From Gp7-AA10 sp041483175 (GTDB lineage Bacteria; Acidobacteriota; Thermoanaerobaculia; Gp7-AA8), in NCBI GenBank assembly GCA_041483175.1, contig JBGPFD010000218.1, positions 1 to 5,869 on the forward strand: a stretch of DNA of 5,869 bases. Direction: 5' to 3'. A program made the translations under genes and the position numbers. The notes beneath the pieces were generated by a model. That model did no database searches. It saw only the letters and a program-made list of their open reading frames with translations, and was not told the DNA's origin. Below are positions 5,595 to 5,869 of the stretch, piece after piece. Position 1 is the first letter of the stretch, and the number at the start of each line of letters is the position of its first letter.

Positions 5595-5869
5595 GCCAGA
5601 AAGCGATCGTCCCGGAAGTCGTCGAACCCGACGAGAAGCTGCCGCACGATCTGGTCGCGCTGCGTCAATTCGCACGTCTCATGGACGAATGGATGCCGAT
5701 TCCGGGAACGAATCGACGCATCGGACTGGACGCCGGGCTCGGCTTCGTCCCCGGAATCGGGGATGCGGTCGGCGCGCTGCTCTCCACATGGATCGTGATC
5801 GGCGCGCTGCGCCATCGCGTGCCGTGGGTTCACATCGTGCGCATGATCGTGAACATTCTTATCGATCTG
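5588..5869 (+). CDS. DUF4112 domain-containing membrane protein, 5' part (truncated by window end)
   Basis: The first 94 codons are present with no stop before the window edge. ATG 5588 is chosen because it opens a continuous frame with the domain beginning soon after; TGAGA just upstream is a weak ribosome-binding site. The visible sequence has the DUF4112 pattern: LMDEWMPIPGTNRRIGLDAG (31-50), GFVPGIGDAVGALLS (52-66), a hydrophobic segment (WIVIGALR), VPWVHIVRMIVNILIDL (78-94). Gly/Pro-rich FVPGIGDAVGA is the most conserved block of the family. These are small membrane proteins of unknown function. The gene is divergent from BrkB and lies just downstream of the hairpin repeats. A 10-base GGCGCGCTGC recurs in frame at 5771 and 5801. 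Confidence 0.85.
   Translation, partial: MARQKAIVPEVVEPDEKLPHDLVALRQFARLMDEWMPIPGTNRRIGLDAGLGFVPGIGDAVGALLSTWIVIGALRHRVPWVHIVRMIVNILIDL

Overview
This is a GC-rich, gene-dense chromosomal fragment of a bacterium. An Acidobacteriota-like soil or sediment organism is the best guess, based on the copper-monooxygenase-type C-terminus at the left edge, the TPR/cyclic-nucleotide-domain protein and the AttH/CrtC-like lipocalin. No rRNA, tRNA or other diagnostic marker is present, so this placement is tentative.

Left part (1-1284): the tail of a PHM-like copper type II monooxygenase-family protein (+, ends 201) meets a secreted AttH/CrtC-type lipocalin-like protein (-, 208-1284) tail to tail across 6 bases. 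The lipocalin gene starts only 27 bases from the divergently transcribed next gene.

Middle (1312-3949): a two-gene + strand operon. It encodes a 600-residue cytoplasmic protein with TPR repeats and two cyclic-nucleotide-binding (CNB) domains, both keeping the phosphate-binding Glu and Arg. Seven bases downstream, a GTG-started PAP2-family membrane lipid phosphatase follows with its complete catalytic triad of motifs. The phosphatase overlaps the next gene by 14 bases, tail to tail.

Right part (3936-5869): a YihY/BrkB-family membrane protein with a C-terminal winged-helix-like domain (-), a 227-base spacer, and the start of a DUF4112 membrane protein (+, cut by the window end). The spacer is the most informative non-coding part. 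It holds two direct copies of a ~100-bp block, each containing a pair of perfect 9-bp hairpins in inverted orientation with GTAG at both outer feet. This is the layout of REP/BIME elements mobilised by REP-associated tyrosine transposases. Between the copies lies an 18-bp exact match to the inside of the DUF4112 gene, placed so that it reads as the junction of an old tandem duplication that later lost about 165 bp.

Functionally this is a cell-envelope neighbourhood: a secreted lipocalin-like protein, a lipid phosphatase, and BrkB and DUF4112 membrane proteins, with one cytoplasmic nucleotide-sensing protein. I see no defence system, CRISPR array, insertion sequence or biosynthetic cluster.
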